A DNA stretch of 13,309 nt from JAZGDL01 sp036477795 (GTDB lineage Bacteria > Planctomycetota > Phycisphaerae > UBA1845), in assembly GCA_036477795.1 (NCBI GenBank), contig JAZGDL010000040.1:1-13309 (forward strand), written 5' to 3'. The position numbers and the translations under genes are program-made. Shown piece by piece: positions 1 through 7,145 of the stretch (positions are counted from its first letter, which is position 1; each line of letters begins with the position of its first letter). The notes below the pieces were generated by a model. It was given only the letters and a program-made list of their open reading frames with translations. It made no database searches and was not told the origin of the DNA.

Positions 1-203
1 GGAACGGGTGTTGGGGTTACCGTGGGCGGCGTCCCGCCTCGGCGGGACTTGCCCACGGCTACTTTCGTTCAGCCTTTCAGGCTGCATCAGGGTACGGCGC
101 TGAAGCCGCCGATAGTGTCACGCACCCTTGCGGGCGGGGGAACGCTGTACGGCCTCGACGAGATGGTCCACCCGGCATAGAATCGGCGGAAGGCTTCTGA
201 TCC
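1..203. repeat. Non-coding stretch with a cruciform hairpin
   Basis: No gene was recognised here. At 20-58 there is a two-tier perfect inverted repeat: outer arms CCGTGGGC (20-27) and GCCCACGG (51-58), inner arms GTCCCGCC (31-38) and GGCGGGAC (41-48), with a 2-base loop. A second small palindrome, CAGCCT/AGGCTG, lies at 70-84. The hairpin is not followed by a T-run on either strand, so it does not look like an intrinsic terminator. It resembles the other dispersed hairpins of this window in style but shares no exact long match with them. A good Shine-Dalgarno sequence, GGAAGG at 188-193, belongs to the hicB start at 204. Confidence 0.7.
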
Positions 204-410
204 ATGAAATTCATCGTCAATCTTGACCGCGATGAAACCGGGATGATAGTCGCGGAGTGTCCCGCGATCCCGGGCTGTGTCTCGCAGGGAAAGACGGAGG
301 CAGAAGCCTTGGCCAATATTCGCGAGGCCATCGAGGTGTGCCTGGAAGCACGGGCCGCCAACGGAATGCCGCTCACCGTGGCCACCCGGGAGGTCGAGGT
401 TAAAACCTGA
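204..410 (+). CDS. hicB: HicB family antitoxin (type II toxin-antitoxin)
   Basis: A 68-residue protein that matches the short HicB antitoxin fold (degraded RNase H-like): an N-terminal strand (MKFIVNLDRDETG), the hallmark block CPAIPGCVSQGKTEAEAL at about residues 24-41, and an amphipathic helix (ANIREAIEVCLEA). HicB proteins bind and neutralise the HicA mRNA-cleaving toxin and often repress their own operon. No C-terminal ribbon-helix-helix or HTH DNA-binding domain is present, as is common for the short HicB forms. The ATG at 204 has GGAAGG 10 bases upstream. Its stop (TGATG) shares one base with the hicA start, implying translational coupling, with antitoxin before toxin. The antitoxin is intact while the partner toxin is frameshifted. 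Family assignment is strong from the motif; function is inferred. Confidence 0.9.
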   Translation: MKFIVNLDRDETGMIVAECPAIPGCVSQGKTEAEALANIREAIEVCLEARAANGMPLTVATREVEVKT

Positions 411-632
411 TGGCCCGGCTACCGGCGATTTCGGGCGCCAAAGTCGTGGGCGCGTTTGAAAGAGCCGGATGGAGGCAGGATCGCCAGCGTGGTAGCCACG
501 TATGTGATGCTCAAACCGGGGTGCAACGTGAGTTTGTCGGTTCCTCAACACCGCGAAATCGCACCAGGGACGCTTCGAGCGCTGATCCGCTCCGCGGGCA
601 TAACCGTCGATGAATTCGTCGCCCTGCTGTGA
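410..632 (+). pseudogene. hicA: HicA family toxin gene with a one-base frameshift
   Basis: The first 31 codons read as a typical HicA mRNA-interferase start (MARLPAISGAKVV, then RQRGSHV with the expected active-site histidine at residue 30). After the GTA codon at 500-502 the reading frame leaves the family and stops early to mid-gene as a 67-residue nonsense-tailed product ending at 613. Skipping one base at about 502-503 restores a normal HicA ending in the next frame: VMLKPG, LSVPQHREIAPGTLRALIR, SAGITVDEFVALL, with a TGA at 630-632, giving 73 residues, a usual HicA length. The second half therefore still has an intact coding sequence, so the indel is recent, or it is an assembly or sequencing error. 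As written, the toxin lacks the C-terminal half of its dsRNA-binding-like fold and should be inactive. Confidence 0.88.
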
Positions 633-720
633 TCGGGGGCTCCGCCTTCAGCGGTCTGATTGTGGCGCGGGCGTACGGGTTTCCTAATCCTCGGTACATG
701 CCACCCGGAAAGAAACATCC

Positions 721-1989
721 ATGAAAGTGCTGATCGTCGGTTCGGGAGGTCGCGAGCACGCCCTGGCTGATAAGGTCCGGTGGTCCCGGCATCAGCCTGA
801 CGTCCTGTGCGCGCCCGGCAATGCCGGCACCCGGGCGTTGGCTCGCAACATGCCCGTGGCGGCGGATGACGTGGACGGGCTGACCGCGCTGGCCCGCGAC
901 GAGAAGGTCGACCTTACCATCGTCGGCCCCGAAGCGCCGCTGTGTCGCGGCATCGTGGACCGATTCCAGGCGGCCGGGCTGCGCATATTCGGTCCCACCG
1001 CCGACGCGGCGCGCATCGAAGGCGACAAAGCCTACGCCAAGAAACTGCTTCGAGAGAGCCGCATCCCAACGGCTGCGGGCCGCTCGTTCACCCGCTACCG
1101 GGACGCCAGAGCCTACATCGCCACGCGCGACACGCCTCAGGTGGTCAAGGCGGCGGGACTCGCCGCCGGGAAGGGCGTCGTGGTATGTGATGATCCCGCC
1201 GACGCCTTGATCGAGGCTGAGAGAATGCTGGTCGACGGGGTTTTCGGAGATGCCGGTCGCTGCATCGTCGTCGAGGAGAAGCTGATCGGCCGAGAGCTGT
1301 CCGTGCACGCCCTGGTCGACGGTCGGAATATTTACGTCCTGGATTCGTCGCAGGACCACAAACGGCTGGTGCAAGGCGACACCGGTCCGAATACCGGTGG
1401 CATGGGCGCGTACAGCCCCGCGCCGATGGCCACCCCCGCGGTCATGTCCGTTGTCGAGTCTGACATCATCGTCCCCATCATTGACACTCTGAGAAGGCAC
1501 CACATCATCTACAAAGGCGTGCTGTATTGCGGACTCATGCTCACCCCGGCTGGTCCCAAAGTGCTCGAATTCAACTGCCGCTTCGGCGACCCTGAAGCGC
1601 AGGTGCTTTTACCCCGGCTCAAAGCCGATCTGCTCGATCTGGCCAACGCCTGCATTGATGGAACACTCGATCAGTGCGAGATCGAGTGGGATGCGCGCCC
1701 AGCCGTCTGCGTGGTGGCAGCCTCGGAGGGATACCCGGGCCATTACGAGAAAGGAAAGGCCATCCGCGGCCTCACCGAGGCTGCGGCCCTGCCCGATGTC
1801 TCAATATACCACGCGGGCACCACCGCCGCCGCTGACGGTATTATTACGGACGGCGGGCGCGTCCTCGGCGTCACCGCCCTCGGGGACGCGCTGCCGGACG
1901 CGCACCATCGCGCTTATGAAGCCATCGGTAAGATCGCTTTCGACGGCATCTACTATCGAGAGGACATCGCCGACAGCGGTGTAGGCTAG
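721..1989 (+). CDS. purD: Phosphoribosylamine--glycine ligase (GAR synthetase)
   Basis: A cytoplasmic enzyme of de novo purine synthesis; it joins glycine to 5-phosphoribosylamine with ATP to give glycinamide ribonucleotide. At 422 residues it has the full family length. Visible landmarks: the N-terminal phosphate loop GSGGREHAL (residues 7-15); an ATP-grasp lysine block VVKAAGLAAGKGVVV (about 141-155); EEKLIGRELSVHALVDG; the PurD signature DTGPNTGGMGAYSPAP (about 220-235); the metal-binding LEFNCRFGDPEAQ (about 282-294); and a C-terminal GIYYREDI typical of the family. The ATG at 721 follows GGAAAG by about 9 bases. It lies 88 bases after hicA on the same strand and may receive read-through from it. 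Its TAG stop overlaps the tadC stop on the other strand. No other purine genes are in the window. Confidence 0.98.
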   Translation: MKVLIVGSGGREHALADKVRWSRHQPDVLCAPGNAGTRALARNMPVAADDVDGLTALARDEKVDLTIVGPEAPLCRGIVDRFQAAGLRIFGPTADAARIEGDKAYAKKLLRESRIPTAAGRSFTRYRDARAYIATRDTPQVVKAAGLAAGKGVVVCDDPADALIEAERMLVDGVFGDAGRCIVVEEKLIGRELSVHALVDGRNIYVLDSSQDHKRLVQGDTGPNTGGMGAYSPAPMATPAVMSVVESDIIVPIIDTLRRHHIIYKGVLYCGLMLTPAGPKVLEFNCRFGDPEAQVLLPRLKADLLDLANACIDGTLDQCEIEWDARPAVCVVAASEGYPGHYEKGKAIRGLTEAAALPDVSIYHAGTTAAADGIITDGGRVLGVTALGDALPDAHHRAYEAIGKIAFDGIYYREDIADSGVG

Positions 1990-2933
1990 AACAGCGAGCT
2001 GTTGGTGTCTGCCAGTTTCATCATACGCACCGCTGCGGGCCCCACCAGGACCACAAAGATCGCCGGGAAGATGAACAACATCAATGGCAACATCAATTTG
2101 ACGGCAACTTTCTGGGCCCGCTCCTCGGCCGCCTGGCGACGCTTGACGCGGAGCGAATCCGCCTGGTTTCGCAGTGCACGGGCGATGCTGGTACCGAACT
2201 TCTCCGCCTGGTTCACAATCGCCACCAGCGACTTGACTTCCGGAACCTGGGTGCGCTCAGCCATGTTGGCAAGCGCCTCAGACCGGGGAATGCCCATCTG
2301 TGCTTCACGCGTGGCGATCTGAAGTTCTTCGCTCAGTGCGGGGTGCACTGTGATTAGCTCCTCGCTCACTCGCTTCATGGCCCCGTCCAGGGCCAGCCCG
2401 GCTTCCACCGAAATAACCATCAGGTCCAGCGAATCGGGCAGACCCTGGCGGATGGCCCCGCCGCGCTTCTTGATGCCCGAAGACAGCCACAGGTTCGGGG
2501 CCATGAACCCCATCGCCGCACCGAAGATGGCCAGGCCCAGCACCTGTTGCATTTCGTGCCCACGGCTGAGCGAGTAAACCCCCACCGCGATGCCCGCCAG
2601 GATTCCCACTATGGTCTTGCTGCCCAGAAAAAACATCGGCGCCTTGTCTGTGCGATAACCCGCGGCGGCCAGCTTCATCCGCAGCCGGGTCATTTCCTCG
2701 CCGGTCTTGGGCATTACCGGGCGCATCGCGATGGGCGCGACCTTGTCCATCATCTTGGCAGCCACCGATTCGCGGGCACGTTCCTGAATATCTTTGGTTT
2801 CGTCTTTGGAAGTTTTCCCGCGCATTCGGCGCGCGACGGCGGCCTGCTCGTCCTTCTTGGCCGGGCGTAGCGCATAGATGACCAGCGCGATGCCGGCCAC
2901 ACCCATGATTCCCAACATCACCGGTGTTGTCAT
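1986..2933 (-). CDS. tadC: Tad pilus inner-membrane platform protein TadC (T2SS F family)
   Basis: A 315-residue membrane protein of the type II secretion F/GspF superfamily, the last gene of the Tad operon. TadC and TadB form the inner-membrane platform on which the CpaF ATPase assembles Flp pili. Hydrophobic segments: about 4-22 (N-terminal), 100-122, 131-150 and 280-305; the soluble T2SSF helical domain lies at about 160-275 (LPDSLDLMVISVEAGLALDG, then RNQADSLRVKRRQ). A start further upstream would only add residues read from a repeat (RESFLAPTGDQT), so the ATG at 2933 is chosen; GGGGACC lies just upstream of it. The preceding 152 bases are three copies of a 46-base unit, so the RBS region is duplicated. 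The stop TAG overlaps purD's stop by 4 bases (CTAG). Confidence 0.93.
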   Translation of the reverse strand: MTTPVMLGIMGVAGIALVIYALRPAKKDEQAAVARRMRGKTSKDETKDIQERARESVAAKMMDKVAPIAMRPVMPKTGEEMTRLRMKLAAAGYRTDKAPMFFLGSKTIVGILAGIAVGVYSLSRGHEMQQVLGLAIFGAAMGFMAPNLWLSSGIKKRGGAIRQGLPDSLDLMVISVEAGLALDGAMKRVSEELITVHPALSEELQIATREAQMGIPRSEALANMAERTQVPEVKSLVAIVNQAEKFGTSIARALRNQADSLRVKRRQAAEERAQKVAVKLMLPLMLFIFPAIFVVLVGPAAVRMMKLADTNSSLF

Positions 2934-3085
2934 TGTCTGGTCCCCAGTGGGTGCGAGAAAGGATTCTCGCACCAGCGTTCATTGTTTGGTCCCTAGTGGG
3001 TGCGAGAAAAGATTCTCGCACCAGCGTCTGTTTGGTCCTCACTGGGTGCGAGAAAGGATTCTCGCACCAGCGTCTGCTTGGTCCT
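2934..3085 (-). repeat. 46-base tandem hairpin repeat between tadB and tadC (3.2 copies)
   Basis: Read on the minus strand there are units at 3085-3040 (46 bases), 3039-2994 (46) and 2993-2945 (49), followed by an 11-base partial fourth unit (2944-2934) that touches the tadC ATG. Each unit starts with RGGACCARRCA, the sequence that serves as the tadC ribosome-binding region, and then carries a near-perfect palindrome with arms GGTGCGAGAA and TTCTCGCACC. The first unit overlaps the tadB stop codon (TGAGGACC). The third unit also contains an ATG after GGGACCAAACA. The same palindrome recurs alone at 12727-12750. Confidence 0.95.
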
Positions 3086-4080
3086 CAAACCTTGATATTC
3101 ACAATCCAGCGAATCATGGCCAGCCCCGTCAACTGCAGGCCGAGCGCAACCGTCAGCATGATCTTGCCGGTGGGGTCCTCCAGAAGCTGGTTCCCGTACT
3201 CCGGGTTCAGCAGCATGACCGCCGCGAATACGATAAACGGAAGCGTGAACAGGACATACCCGGAAAGCCGGCCTTCAGCCGTCAATGACTGAACCATGCC
3301 CAAGAGCTCCAGACGGTCACGAATCACCGCGCCGATGTTGTCGAGCACTTCCGCCAGGTCGCCGCCGGTCTGGCGTTGAATCAGGACCGCGGTCACAAAG
3401 AACCGCACATCCAGTGAGTCAACCCGATCCGCCATGGACAGTAGGGCGTCCTCGATCCTGATGCCCAGGTTCTGCTCGTGGAACACCCGGCCGAACTCCG
3501 AACTTATGGGATCCGGCAGTTGCTCATGCACCACCTGCAGGGCGCTGGCCAGTGAGTGTCCGGCACGCAGCGCCTGGCTCATCATCTCAAACACGTCGGG
3601 CAACTGGTTGGTCAGCTTCTTCATTCGCCGGCCGCGGCGCATCTTCAGCCAGGCAAACGGCAGAAACAACGCACACAGCGCCAACGCCAAACCCACAAAG
3701 GGGCCCCGGCCGAGCGCCACCATCCCGAAAAACGCCGCCGCGGCCGCGGCCACCTGGTTGGCGAGCATCTTGGTCGCCGACCACGGTACCGCCGCTTGAT
3801 CCAAAAGCGTCTGCAGATTGGACGTGATGCTCATCTTGGAGAGAAGCGGACCCAGCATACCGCTGACTTCTTGGCCGGGGATGCGGCGCAGGATCGACTC
3901 GGTCGTTTTCTTAGAGGTGCTCGGGCTGCGGCCTTTCAGACGTTCCGTAAGCCGCTTTCGCTCGGAGGAGCGGGTCTCCACGATAACTTGATAGATGCCG
4001 TACGCCAACAATATGGAACCCGCCATCGGCAGGGCCGTAAACGCCAGCGTATCCACAATTGAGGCTACTTGACCTAGCAT
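3085..4080 (-). CDS. tadB: Tad pilus inner-membrane platform protein TadB (T2SS F family)
   Basis: A 331-residue paralogue of TadC and its usual partner. Segments: N-terminal membrane helix (about 12-33), a basic cytoplasmic stretch (36-58), two adjacent hydrophobic segments (about 105-145: AAAAAAFFGMVALG, then LALALCALFLPFAWL), the T2SSF domain (about 158-270, with LPDVFEMMSQALRAGHSLASAL and VLIQRQTGGDLAEVLDNIG, the most conserved TadB blocks), and two C-terminal helices (274-291 and 307-327). The ATG at 4080 is chosen because AGAGG lies 7 bases upstream; a longer reading from 4110 would add ten unconserved residues. It sits 134 bases after cpaF, separated by nested hairpins. Its last codons and stop run into the 46-base tandem repeat. 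Confidence 0.95.
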   Translation of the reverse strand: MLGQVASIVDTLAFTALPMAGSILLAYGIYQVIVETRSSERKRLTERLKGRSPSTSKKTTESILRRIPGQEVSGMLGPLLSKMSITSNLQTLLDQAAVPWSATKMLANQVAAAAAAFFGMVALGRGPFVGLALALCALFLPFAWLKMRRGRRMKKLTNQLPDVFEMMSQALRAGHSLASALQVVHEQLPDPISSEFGRVFHEQNLGIRIEDALLSMADRVDSLDVRFFVTAVLIQRQTGGDLAEVLDNIGAVIRDRLELLGMVQSLTAEGRLSGYVLFTLPFIVFAAVMLLNPEYGNQLLEDPTGKIMLTVALGLQLTGLAMIRWIVNIKV

Positions 4081-4113
4081 GAGTACACCTCTGTCTGCGT
4101 GTTGTGCCACCTG

Positions 4114-4193
4114 GGTGGCCCATCTCTTCAGAGATGGGGGACATCATTCCCCCCGTTGAATCGTCTACCCCACGTCTGAAGACGTGGGCCACC
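4114..4193. repeat. Nested composite hairpin between cpaF and tadB
   Basis: Two perfect stem-loops with 9-base stems, CCCATCTCT/AGAGATGGG (4119-4138) and CCCACGTCT/AGACGTGGG (4169-4188), are enclosed by an outer inverted repeat GGTGGCCCA (4114-4122) / TGGGCCACC (4185-4193). Neither stem is followed by a T-run, so a classical terminator is unlikely. The stems follow the same CCCA...TGGG plan as the palindromes at 8906-8927 and 12986-13007 but with different core bases. Confidence 0.85.
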
Positions 4194-4214
4194 AGACGAC
4201 TTCGTACGGGAGCG

Positions 4215-5639
4215 TCACACTTCCTTGTCGACCGAAAGCACCTTCTGCTCAAACATCGAAGGGTCCACAAGCGCACCATGGGCTTTGAGTCGTTCCAGGA
4301 ACCCAGGCCGCAACCCCGTCGCGACAAACTGTCCGTATACTTTGCCTTCGGAGGTCGCACCCAAAGGCTCGAACTTGAAGATGTCCTGCATGGTAATGAC
4401 GTCGCCTTCCATCCCCTGAACCTCGGTGATGGTGGTCACCTTGCGGGCTCCACCGGTCAAACGCTGGGCTTGTATTATCACGTTGATGGCAGATGCGAAC
4501 TGCTGGCGAATGGCGCGGGTCGGCAGATCGAAGCCCGCCATCATCACCATGGTTTCCACACGTTGCACGGCGTCGCGGGTGCTGTTGGCATGCACCGTAG
4601 TGAGCGACCCGTCGTGCCCGGTGTTCATGGCCTGGAGCATGTCCAAAGTCTCCGCACCGCGACATTCGCCCACAACGATGCGATCCGGACGCATACGCAG
4701 GCTGTTGATCAACAATTCTCGGATGCCGATGGCACCTTTGCCTTCGATGTTGGCGGGGCGCGACTCCAGGCGCACCACGTGCGGCTGGCGAAGCCGCAGC
4801 TCAGCCGCGTCCTCGATGGTCACGATACGTTCGTCCGGCGGGATGAACGAGGACAGGTTGTTCAACAGCGTCGTCTTACCTGAGCCGGTGCCGCCGACGA
4901 TCAGGATGTTGAGCGCCCCCAGCACACACGCTTCCATAAACGCGCGCATCTCCTCCGTGCAACTGTTGAAACTGATGTAATCGTCCCAGGTGATGGGATC
5001 GGCCCCGAATCGGCGGATGGACATGCAGGGCCCGTCAATCGCCAGGGGCGGAATCACCGCGTTCACCCGGCTGCCGTCCTTGAGACGGGCGTCCACCATC
5101 GGCGACACTTCGTCGCAGCGCCGCCCGACGGAGCTGACGATCTTGTCGATGGCGTGCATCAAGTGGGCGTCATCGCGGAACTGAACTTCGGTCAGGTGCA
5201 GCGTGCCACCCTTCTCAATGTAGATTTGCTGCGAGCCGTTGACCAGAATATCGCTGATGTCGGGGTCTGCCAGCAACACCTCCAGAGGCCCCAGCCCGAA
5301 GGTCTCGTCCAGGACCTCGCTCACCAGGCGCTTCCGCTCGTTATAGCTCAGCAGGGTTTCTTCCTGCTCAGCCAACCGCGTAACCACCTCTCCAACGGTG
5401 ACCCGGATGGAAGCGTCGTCACCCTCCAGCGCCGTCAGATCGAGCTGCTCCACCAGCTTGCGGTGAAGTTTGGTTTTGAGCTTGTTGAACTCGTCCTGTT
5501 TGGCTCTTGACGGCTTGCTCCGCCGTTGCGGACTCGGCTCCGTTGGAACTGCAGGCGTGGAGACTGCACCCTTCGCCGACGGTTTGCGTGGCGCGGGCGG
5601 AGCCGATGGCCCGCCTTGCCCAGAACGACTTGAAAACAT
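4215..5639 (-). CDS. cpaF: Tad/Cpa pilus assembly ATPase CpaF (TadA)
   Basis: A 474-residue secretion ATPase of the GspE/VirB11 superfamily that powers Flp pilus assembly at the cytoplasmic face. The first ~45 residues are Pro/Ser-rich and probably disordered; an N-terminal helical domain follows (about 45-125), containing FGLGPLEVLLADPDISDILVNG, a typical CpaF block. The Walker A GGTGSGKTT is at residues 249-257, the ASP-box/Walker B region RMRPDRIVVGECRGAE at 315-330, and the His-box motif TTVHANS ends at 353. All catalytic elements look intact. The ATG at 5639 is chosen because the upstream reading (to 5780) translates an octamer array (EGWKVGRLEG), which is not protein-like. A GGGG lies upstream of the ATG. 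It sits downstream of cpaE across a 321-base repeat-filled gap. Confidence 0.97.
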   Translation of the reverse strand: MFSSRSGQGGPSAPPAPRKPSAKGAVSTPAVPTEPSPQRRSKPSRAKQDEFNKLKTKLHRKLVEQLDLTALEGDDASIRVTVGEVVTRLAEQEETLLSYNERKRLVSEVLDETFGLGPLEVLLADPDISDILVNGSQQIYIEKGGTLHLTEVQFRDDAHLMHAIDKIVSSVGRRCDEVSPMVDARLKDGSRVNAVIPPLAIDGPCMSIRRFGADPITWDDYISFNSCTEEMRAFMEACVLGALNILIVGGTGSGKTTLLNNLSSFIPPDERIVTIEDAAELRLRQPHVVRLESRPANIEGKGAIGIRELLINSLRMRPDRIVVGECRGAETLDMLQAMNTGHDGSLTTVHANSTRDAVQRVETMVMMAGFDLPTRAIRQQFASAINVIIQAQRLTGGARKVTTITEVQGMEGDVITMQDIFKFEPLGATSEGKVYGQFVATGLRPGFLERLKAHGALVDPSMFEQKVLSVDKEV

Positions 5640-5677
5640 GATTGTACCCCACGTGTTTTCCGCGACTCTCACCACGG

Positions 5678-5807
5678 ACGCGCGTCTGACAGTTGAAGGT
5701 CGAAGGTCGAAGGTCGAAGGTCGACAGTCTTGACCTTTGACCTTCCAACCTTCCAACCTTCCAACCTTCCAACCTTCCAACCTTCCAACCTTCCACTCAG
5801 ACGCGTC
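5678..5807. repeat. Heptamer and octamer arrays flanked by inverted repeats
   Basis: Within the 321-base cpaE-cpaF gap: four perfect GAAGGTC heptamers (5695-5722), a short transition containing TTGACCTTTGACC, then six full copies plus a partial copy of CCTTCCAA (5741-5795). The two arrays are partly complementary (GAAGG against CCTTC) and so can fold on each other. They are flanked by inverted sequences GACGCGCGTCTGA (5678-5690) and TCAGACGCGTC (5797-5807), differing by a 2-base insertion. The remaining part of the gap (5640-5677 and 5808-5854) shows nothing recognisable. Confidence 0.93.
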
Positions 5808-5854
5808 TACCCCTCACCTCAATGACAACAAACCTCAAGCCGTAACCCACACCT

Positions 5855-5882
5855 TATCCGAGCCCCAAGCGCCAGCGCGGGG
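5855..5882. repeat. Dispersed 28-base hairpin repeat, copy 1
   Basis: The sequence TATCCGAGCCCC...GCGCGGGG (5855-5882) is identical over 28 bases to 11638-11665. It folds as CCCC-GCGC/GCGC-GGGG with small bulges. Here it is intergenic, between cpaE and cpaF; in the second copy it is translated as the end of the cyclase-fold protein. Confidence 0.9.
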
Positions 5883-5903
5883 ACTCCCGACTCGCCGCAG
5901 CCA

Positions 5904-5964
5904 GTAGGGTCCGCCGTGCGGACCACCGCCCGCTCGCGCTCCTGGTCCGCAAGGCGGACCCTAC
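5904..5964. repeat. Long stem hairpin at the 3' end of cpaE
   Basis: Arms GTAGGGTCCGCC (5904-5915) and GGCGGACCCTAC (5953-5964) are perfect 12-base complements. They continue after a 2-base internal loop as GCGGACCA (5918-5925) and TGGTCCGC (5943-5950), with a 17-base apical loop. The cpaE stop codon (complement of 5961-5963) lies inside the right arm. It could end or protect the cpaE message, but lacks a T-run. Confidence 0.92.
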
Positions 5965-7145
5965 GCTTCGCTGAAAATCTTGGCGAGCAGATTGCTTTTC
6001 TTCTCAGACTCCTGTGTCTCCACGGCATCCGGGTCGTGAATGCGCTGGGCCAATGCCCGGATCGACGCCCGCAGCTTCGTCTTCGGCCCGCGCTGGATCA
6101 CCGTTTCACCCAGATTGATGGCCGTGCTCATCGTCTGCCAATCATCCGGGATGGTCGTGAACACCTTTTTGTTCAATATGCCTTCTATATCCGACAGTCC
6201 CAGTGGGCCCGATTCCCGGCCGACTCGATTGACCACCAATTGCGCCCGTTCCAGATTAAAGCCTGCTTCTTCCATACCTTGCAATATACGCTGCGCGTTG
6301 CGCACACTGGGCACCAGCAATTGAAGCACCATCAATGTCACGTCGGCCAGACCAAGAATCGCCGAGGCCCCGGGGTCATAGCGATTGGGACCATCGACCA
6401 CTACGTACTCATTCATGCCTAAGAGATTGGTCAACACGTTGACGCAGTTGGCCGCGGTGATGTTATCCGACTGTACGAAGTGCGCCGGCCGGCTCAGCAC
6501 TCGCACGCCCGAACTATGATCGACCAATGTTCGGTCAATCACCTGTTGTTCCAACTCTTCCGTACTTTGGGCAAGGTCCGCGATAGTGTATGTCGGGAAC
6601 ACGTCCAGAAACGTGGCCACCTGACCGAATCGGTAGTCGAGGTCCACCACCGTGACGTTGCCCGGGCACATCGATTTGAGTTCCACGGCCAGATTCGTCG
6701 ACAGCGCCGTCGCCCCCACACCGCCGGCGGTGCCCAATACTGATATCAATTTGCCATCGGGCGGTCCGTCTTCCACCCTTTGGGCGATCTTGTCGATGGC
6801 CTCGCCCAGCATCACGATATCGATAGGCTTGGTGATGAATTCCCGGAAACCGCGGCGCATGGCCGACAAGATCAGTTGGCCGTCGGTTGATTCGCTGATC
6901 GCGAAGATGTCCAGACTGGGATGCCCCGGGACCAGATCGCCCGCGATGGGCAGTATCGCGTCCGGCGTGGGGTCCAGATGAAGCACCAGAAGTTCCGCCG
7001 GAAACTGCTGGGCCACTGTCGGCAGCATGGCGGGCTCATCCACCTCCGCGACGATGCGCACCCGGTCGAATCCCTGGAGCGTACGGCGCAAGGTGGGCCC
7101 GAATGACTCGTCCATATTAAAGACGATCACACGTACGGGCCTCAT
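5961..7145 (-). CDS. cpaE: Tad/Cpa pilus assembly protein CpaE (TadZ), MinD/ParA-like ATPase
   Basis: A 394-residue protein with two domains: an N-terminal response-regulator-like domain (about 1-125, RVIVFNMDESFGPTLRRTL; TKPI at 105-108) and a C-terminal MinD/ParA-like domain. CpaE/TadZ proteins mark the pole or site where the Tad machine assembles. The nucleotide-binding loop reads LGTAGGVGATALSTN (residues 137-151), the A' motif VTVVDLD is at 164-170 and the Walker B-like YVVVDGP at 247-253. Both lysines of a standard KGGVGKT loop are missing (A140 and A145), so ATP hydrolysis may be weak or absent. The ATG at 7145 follows GGAGGG by 10 bases and is preferred over a start at 7211. The stop codon is provided by the hairpin at 5904-5964. 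A 331-base gap separates it from cpaB. Confidence 0.95.
   Translation of the reverse strand: MRPVRVIVFNMDESFGPTLRRTLQGFDRVRIVAEVDEPAMLPTVAQQFPAELLVLHLDPTPDAILPIAGDLVPGHPSLDIFAISESTDGQLILSAMRRGFREFITKPIDIVMLGEAIDKIAQRVEDGPPDGKLISVLGTAGGVGATALSTNLAVELKSMCPGNVTVVDLDYRFGQVATFLDVFPTYTIADLAQSTEELEQQVIDRTLVDHSSGVRVLSRPAHFVQSDNITAANCVNVLTNLLGMNEYVVVDGPNRYDPGASAILGLADVTLMVLQLLVPSVRNAQRILQGMEEAGFNLERAQLVVNRVGRESGPLGLSDIEGILNKKVFTTIPDDWQTMSTAINLGETVIQRGPKTKLRASIRALAQRIHDPDAVETQESEKKSNLLAKIFSEA

Noticed and set aside
511..1503. Long open frame on the minus strand opposite purD
   Set aside because: It is antisense to a clear purD, has low-complexity Gly/Arg/His composition and no family motif; long antisense frames are expected at this GC content.
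2934..3085. CRISPR array
   Set aside because: The units are contiguous tandem copies without unique spacers, and no cas gene is near.
5640..5780. N-terminal extension of CpaF (EGWKVGRLEG and on)
   Set aside because: It is translation of the octamer and heptamer arrays; homologous CpaF sequence begins after the ATG at 5639.
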